A stretch of 9,516 nt of DNA from positions 1 through 9,516 of the forward strand of contig DATLFI010000252.1 in the NCBI GenBank assembly GCA_035524895.1. The letters are read 5' to 3'. The notes beneath the pieces are model-generated. The model was not told where the DNA came from and did not search any database. It was given only the letters and a program-made list of their open reading frames with translations. Made by a program: the position numbers and the translations under genes. The DNA comes from DATLFI01 sp035524895 (GTDB taxonomy: Bacteria > Acidobacteriota > Thermoanaerobaculia > Multivoradales > Multivoraceae). Below are positions 5,866 through 9,516 of this stretch, piece after piece (position 1 is the stretch's first letter; every line of letters starts with the position of its first letter).

Positions 5866-8654
5866 GTGCACGCGCAAAGCTCTTGCCGGCAGCGGTCACC
5901 GAGGAGGTCGCGACGCTCATCGCCACCCTCCACAAAGCCGGGGAGCGTCTCGAGAGGTTGACATCGGGCGAGGTGGACGGGGTGGTCGACGCCTCCGGCC
6001 GGACCTTCCTGCTGCGGCACGCCCAGGAGGGGTTGCGGCTCAGCGAGGCGAGCAAGCAGGCAGCCATCCTCGATGCGCTGCCCGCCAACATCGCCGTGCT
6101 CGACAGCCAAGGCGTCATCCTCTCGGTGAACGAAGGTTGGAGGACGTTCGGGAGCGCGAACGCGCTCCAGGGTCCGCGGCATGGAGTCGGCCAGAGCTAC
6201 CTGGCGATCTGCGACAGCGCGGGCGGCGAAAACGCGGTGCTGGCCCACCAGGCCGCATCAGGCATTCGCTCCGTCTTGGCTGGTGCGGCGAAGACCTTCA
6301 CCATGGAGTATCCCTGTCATTCGCCCTCGACGCAGCGCTGGTTCGTGCTGACCGTGGCGCCGTTGGCCGATAGCCATCCGCATGGCGTGGTGGTCCTGCA
6401 CCTGGACGTGACGGCGGCGAGGCAGACCGATGCGAGCCTCCAGGCCAGCGAGTGGCGGTTCCGGCAGATGGCCGAGAACATCCGCGCCGTCTTCTTCCTG
6501 CGCGAAGCGGTCACCCAGCGCATGCTGTACGTCAGCCCGGCGTACGAGGAGATCTGGGGTCGCAGTTGCGAGAGCCTGTACCTGGATCCGTCGTCGTGGT
6601 TGGCGTCGATCCATCCGGATGACCGGGCAGTGGCTTACCAGGCGAACCAGAAGGCGGTGTCCGCGGGAACTTTCGATTCCGAGTACCGGATCGTGCGCCC
6701 TACGGGTGTGGTTCGCTGGATCGGGTCGCGTGGCTTTCCCGTCCGCGACGCCAACGGCCAGATCGTGCGTGTCGCGGGGGTCGCGGAGGACATCACCGAG
6801 CGCAAGGAAGCGGAGACCCGCATCAGGCGCCTGAATCGCGTGTACGCCATGCTCAGCGGTATCCATGCGCTGATGGTGCGCGAGCGCGACCGCGACGAGC
6901 TCCTTCGAGGGGCATGCCGCATCGCGGTCGAGGCAGGCGCATTCAGGATGGTTTGGATCGGTGTCGTCGACCCGGAAACGCTCGAAGCAAGAGTCGTTGC
7001 CTGGTACGGCGGCGAGGAAGGTTTCGTGAACCAGATCGTGCTCACCGGCCGCGGGGACGTGCCCGCTGCCGAGCTCCCCGCCAGTCGAGCGCTGCGGCAG
7101 ATGACGCCCGTCCTCTGCAACGACATCGGGGCGGATCCCTCCCTGGCCCCGATGGGCGGTGCCTTTCCGAGCAGGAGGTACAAGTCCGTGGGGTTCTTCC
7201 CGCTGACGGGGACCGGACAGCCGGACGCGGTCATGGCGCTCTATGCCGGTGAGGTCGGGGTTTTCGACGACAAAGAGAATCGCCTTCTCTTGGAGCTCTG
7301 CGGAAACATTTCGTTCGCGCTCGGGAACATCGCGAAGGGGGAGCAGCTCGCCTACCTCGCCTACTACGACGCGCTCACCGGCCTCGCCAACCGCAGCCTG
7401 TTCCTGGAGCGCGTCGGGCAGTACATGCGCAGCGCCGCCACCGAGCGGCACCAGCTGGCCCTGTTCCTCATCGACCTCGAGCGGTTCGAGAGCATGAACG
7501 ACAGCCTTGGCCAGGCGGCCGGCGACCTGCTCCTGCGGCAGGTTGCGGAGTGGATGACCCGCAGCACGGGGGATCCTGCGCTCGTGGCTCGTGTCGGCGC
7601 GGTCCACTTCGCAATCGTCCTGCCCGTGGTGAAGGAGGCCGGCGTCGTGGCGCGGGTGGTGGAAAGCACCCTCGAGGCTTTCCTGGAACACCCTTTCCGC
7701 CTCGACGATGCGGTGTTCCGGATCTCGGCCAAGGTGGGAGTCGGACTATTCCCGGATGACGCTGCCGATGCCGACACCCTGTTGAGGAGGGCGGAGGCCG
7801 CGCTGAAGGGAGCGAAGGCGAGCGGTGATCGCTACCTGTTCTACACCTCGGAGATGGCGGATACCGGAGCCGACAAGCTCACCCTCGAGAATCAACTGCG
7901 CGACGCGCTGGTCAACGAGGAGTTCGTGCTCCACTTCCAGCCCGTGGTCAACCTCGCGAGCGGCACGCTTGCCTGTGCCGAGGCCCTGATTCGGTGGAAC
8001 GATCCGCGAACGGGGCTGGTGCCACCGGGCCAGTTCATCCCGATCCTGGAAGAGACCGGATTGATCCATGGAGTGGGTCGCTGGGCTCTGCGCGAGGCCG
8101 TCGCGGCTTACCTGCGTTGGAGCGATGCTGGCCTTCCGGCCGTGCGGATCGCAGTGAACGTGTCGGCGGTGCAGCTGCGCAGTCGCAGCTTCTTGTCCGA
8201 GCTCGAGCAGGCCATAGGCATCGACCGTCGGGCGGCGGCTGGGCTGGAGCTCGAGATCACCGAGAGCTTGATCATGGCGGACGTCAAGCACAGCATCGCG
8301 AGCCTGCAGTCGATCCGCGCCCTGGGGGTGAAGATCGCGATCGACGACTTCGGCACCGGCTTCTCGTCGCTGAACTACCTGGCCAAACTGCCCGTCGACA
8401 CCCTGAAGATCGATCGTTCGTTCGTCACCGACATGACCGCCAGGCCGGAGGGGCTCTCGCTGGTGTCGACGATCATCGCCTTGGCGCACTCGCTGAAGCT
8501 CAAGGTGGTGGCGGAAGGGGTCGAGACGCAGGAGCAGGCGCGCCTGCTGCGATTGTTGAGCTGCGACGAGATGCAGGGCTTCCTCGTGAGCCCGGCGGTG
8601 CCGCGCGAGGACTTCGAGGCGAGCTGGCTGCGCAAGCCCTCCATGGATGCATAG
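5862..8654 (+). CDS. PAS-PAS-GAF-GGDEF(degenerate)-EAL cyclic di-GMP phosphodiesterase
   Basis: This is a 930-residue protein with no clear membrane segment, so it is likely cytosolic. Residues 15-60 resemble the helical GEVD-containing leader found before PAS domains in other sensor proteins. PAS 1 spans about 63-190, PAS 2 about 195-318 (PAS_3-like, with HPDD at 251-254 and ending in AEDITERKEAE), and GAF about 325-490. The GGDEF domain (about 497-660) keeps Asp538 and DALTGLANR but reads GAVHF at 579-583, so it should not make c-di-GMP. The EAL domain (about 675-922) has Glu707-Ala-Leu, Asn766, Glu798, Asp828-Asp829, Lys849, Glu885 and Gln905, all expected for an active phosphodiesterase giving pGpG. 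Its ATG overlaps the kaiB stop (ATGA). The degenerate GGDEF may serve as a GTP-sensing or dimer module. Control by KaiBC is inferred from the operon. Confidence 0.93.
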   Translation: MSARAKLLPAAVTEEVATLIATLHKAGERLERLTSGEVDGVVDASGRTFLLRHAQEGLRLSEASKQAAILDALPANIAVLDSQGVILSVNEGWRTFGSANALQGPRHGVGQSYLAICDSAGGENAVLAHQAASGIRSVLAGAAKTFTMEYPCHSPSTQRWFVLTVAPLADSHPHGVVVLHLDVTAARQTDASLQASEWRFRQMAENIRAVFFLREAVTQRMLYVSPAYEEIWGRSCESLYLDPSSWLASIHPDDRAVAYQANQKAVSAGTFDSEYRIVRPTGVVRWIGSRGFPVRDANGQIVRVAGVAEDITERKEAETRIRRLNRVYAMLSGIHALMVRERDRDELLRGACRIAVEAGAFRMVWIGVVDPETLEARVVAWYGGEEGFVNQIVLTGRGDVPAAELPASRALRQMTPVLCNDIGADPSLAPMGGAFPSRRYKSVGFFPLTGTGQPDAVMALYAGEVGVFDDKENRLLLELCGNISFALGNIAKGEQLAYLAYYDALTGLANRSLFLERVGQYMRSAATERHQLALFLIDLERFESMNDSLGQAAGDLLLRQVAEWMTRSTGDPALVARVGAVHFAIVLPVVKEAGVVARVVESTLEAFLEHPFRLDDAVFRISAKVGVGLFPDDAADADTLLRRAEAALKGAKASGDRYLFYTSEMADTGADKLTLENQLRDALVNEEFVLHFQPVVNLASGTLACAEALIRWNDPRTGLVPPGQFIPILEETGLIHGVGRWALREAVAAYLRWSDAGLPAVRIAVNVSAVQLRSRSFLSELEQAIGIDRRAAAGLELEITESLIMADVKHSIASLQSIRALGVKIAIDDFGTGFSSLNYLAKLPVDTLKIDRSFVTDMTARPEGLSLVSTIIALAHSLKLKVVAEGVETQEQARLLRLLSCDEMQGFLVSPAVPREDFEASWLRKPSMDA

Positions 8655-8660
8655 CCCCTC

Positions 8661-9516
8661 TTACCACTCGTCGAGCTTCGAGCTTCGGTTCCTCGACTTC
8701 GCTTTCCTTTCGAACAGCTCTACCACCTCGCCCTTTACCACCTTCCCCAGCGTATTGCGCGGCAGCTCGTCGACCAGCAGCAGCCGCGTCGGCACCTTGT
8801 AGGGCGCGAGCCGCTCCTTGCCCCAGGCGCGCAGCTCGTCGAGCGCGAGCGACGGAGCGCCGAGTCGGAGCTGCACCGCCACCGCGACGCGTTGCCCCCA
8901 CTCCTCGTCGGGCAGCCCGACCACCGCGCATTCGCGGATGCACGGGTGCTCGCGCAGCACCTCCTCGATCTCGAGCGCAGAGACCTTGTAGCCACCGGTC
9001 TTGAGGATGTCGGTGCTGGTGCGGCCGAGCATCCGGTAGCGGCCGTCGCGCAGCGCGGCGACGTCGCCGGTGCGGAACCAGCCGTCTGATGTGAACCCGG
9101 CCCGCGTCTCGGCTTCGCGCCGCCAGTACTCCAGGAACACAGCAGGTCCGCGCACCTCGAGCTCGCCCTGGACGCCCCCCTCGGGGCTCGGCTCGCCGCC
9201 GCCCATGAAGCGCACCTCGACCCCCGGCAGCGGCGCGCCGACGCTGCCGGGCACGCGCTCGCCGTCGAGCGGGTTGGACAGGATCATCCCAGTCTCGCTC
9301 ATGCCGTAGCGCTCGAGCAGCCGATGGCCGGTGATCTCCTGCCATTCGTGGAGCACGCGCTCGGGCAACGCCGCCGAGCCGGAGACCATCAGCCGGAGGT
9401 CCGCGGCGCCTCGTGACCAGGACTCGCGGACAGTGCCCGGCTGGCGGCGCCAGCTCTCGATCAGCTTGGCGTAGATCGTCGGCACCGCCATGAACAGAGT
9501 CATCTCGCCGCTGGCG
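8661..9516 (-). CDS. acyl-CoA synthetase, ACSF3/malonyl-CoA synthetase-like, 5' part beyond the right edge
   Basis: The frame is open through the right edge. Inside the window it has 284 residues (ATG 9503 is internal) and the stop TAA is at 8661-8663. It is the C-terminal half of an adenylate-forming enzyme. Counting from Met 9503, motifs are YGMSETG (66-72), GWFRTGD (141-147), GRTSTDILKTGGYK (160-173) and the catalytic lysine in NTLGKV (Lys254). FMAVPTIY, LMVSGSAALP, LERYGMSE-x-GM-x-LSNPL and RVPGSVG-x-PLPGVEVR closely follow human ACSF3 as I recall it. The predicted reaction is therefore malonate (or methylmalonate) + CoA + ATP to the acyl-CoA, AMP and pyrophosphate. The tail after about residue 262 is short and basic. 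The gene converges on the phosphodiesterase gene, six bases away. Specificity is inferred from resemblance; another short or dicarboxylic acid is possible. Confidence 0.85.
   Translation of the reverse strand, partial: ASGEMTLFMAVPTIYAKLIESWRRQPGTVRESWSRGAADLRLMVSGSAALPERVLHEWQEITGHRLLERYGMSETGMILSNPLDGERVPGSVGAPLPGVEVRFMGGGEPSPEGGVQGELEVRGPAVFLEYWRREAETRAGFTSDGWFRTGDVAALRDGRYRMLGRTSTDILKTGGYKVSALEIEEVLREHPCIRECAVVGLPDEEWGQRVAVAVQLRLGAPSLALDELRAWGKERLAPYKVPTRLLLVDELPRNTLGKVVKGEVVELFERKAKSRNRSSKLDEW
8670..8697. terminator. possible hairpin at the convergent gene ends
   Basis: GTCGAG (8670-8675) and its reverse complement CTCGAC (8692-8697) flank a stretch containing two copies of TCGAGCT and an inner AGCT-TCG-AGCT palindrome. 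On the plus strand it is followed by the pyrimidine-rich ttcgctttccttt. It lies just past the phosphodiesterase stop, inside the end of the acyl-CoA synthetase coding sequence. It could be a weak terminator for the kai operon, but there is no proper T-run. Confidence 0.28.

Noticed and set aside
6258..7691. 477-residue minus-strand frame
   Set aside because: It is a shadow of the PAS/GAF/GGDEF/EAL gene; the sequence is His/Arg-rich and matches no family I know.
3606..8660. A kaiA gene
   Set aside because: No frame in or near the operon resembles KaiA; the genes are too tightly packed to hold one.
1..9516. tRNA or rRNA genes, CRISPR arrays, insertion sequences, attachment sites
   Set aside because: On reading both strands I found no cloverleaf-like sequence, regularly spaced long repeats, transposase motifs or terminal inverted repeats.

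Overview
The window is GC-rich (roughly two thirds G+C by eye) with a strong preference for G or C at third codon positions. It looks like the chromosome of a Gram-negative proteobacterium in the broad sense. The gene families (a beta-barrel-like envelope protein, a PlsC-type acyltransferase, an ACSF3-like acyl-CoA synthetase, a non-cyanobacterial KaiC/KaiB pair and a PAS/GAF/GGDEF/EAL protein) fit a gamma-, beta- or delta-type lineage, but the sequence does not decide which. No tRNA, rRNA, CRISPR array, insertion sequence or phage gene was seen.

Left part (1-3605, all genes on the minus strand). Reading in the direction of transcription, a short-chain dehydrogenase (3605-2826) is followed after 51 bases by a membrane-anchored PlsC-type acyltransferase (2774-1341), probably in one transcript. 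After a further gap of about 270 bases comes a putative outer-membrane beta-barrel protein (1070 to beyond the left edge). The gap holds what may be the broken-off start of a DedA-family gene.

Middle (3606-3831). This is the divergent control region between the dehydrogenase and the kai genes. It contains five 9-base direct repeats, a 30-base inverted repeat and an AT-richer patch just upstream of kaiC.

Clock-like operon (3832-8654, plus strand). kaiC, kaiB and a 930-residue PAS-PAS-GAF-GGDEF-EAL protein are packed with 7 bases and then a 4-base overlap between them, so they are very probably co-transcribed. There is no kaiA. kaiC is interrupted by an apparent single-base deletion at about 5218: its conserved C-terminal part (5220-5567) is intact but in another frame. 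In the third gene the GGDEF signature is destroyed while every EAL catalytic residue I checked is present, so the predicted output is degradation of cyclic di-GMP. The operon therefore looks like a KaiBC oscillator or timer coupled to a second-messenger phosphodiesterase.

Right part (8661-9516, minus strand). The C-terminal 284 residues of an acyl-CoA synthetase that closely resembles the malonyl-CoA synthetase ACSF3 converge on the kai operon, with six bases between the two stop codons.
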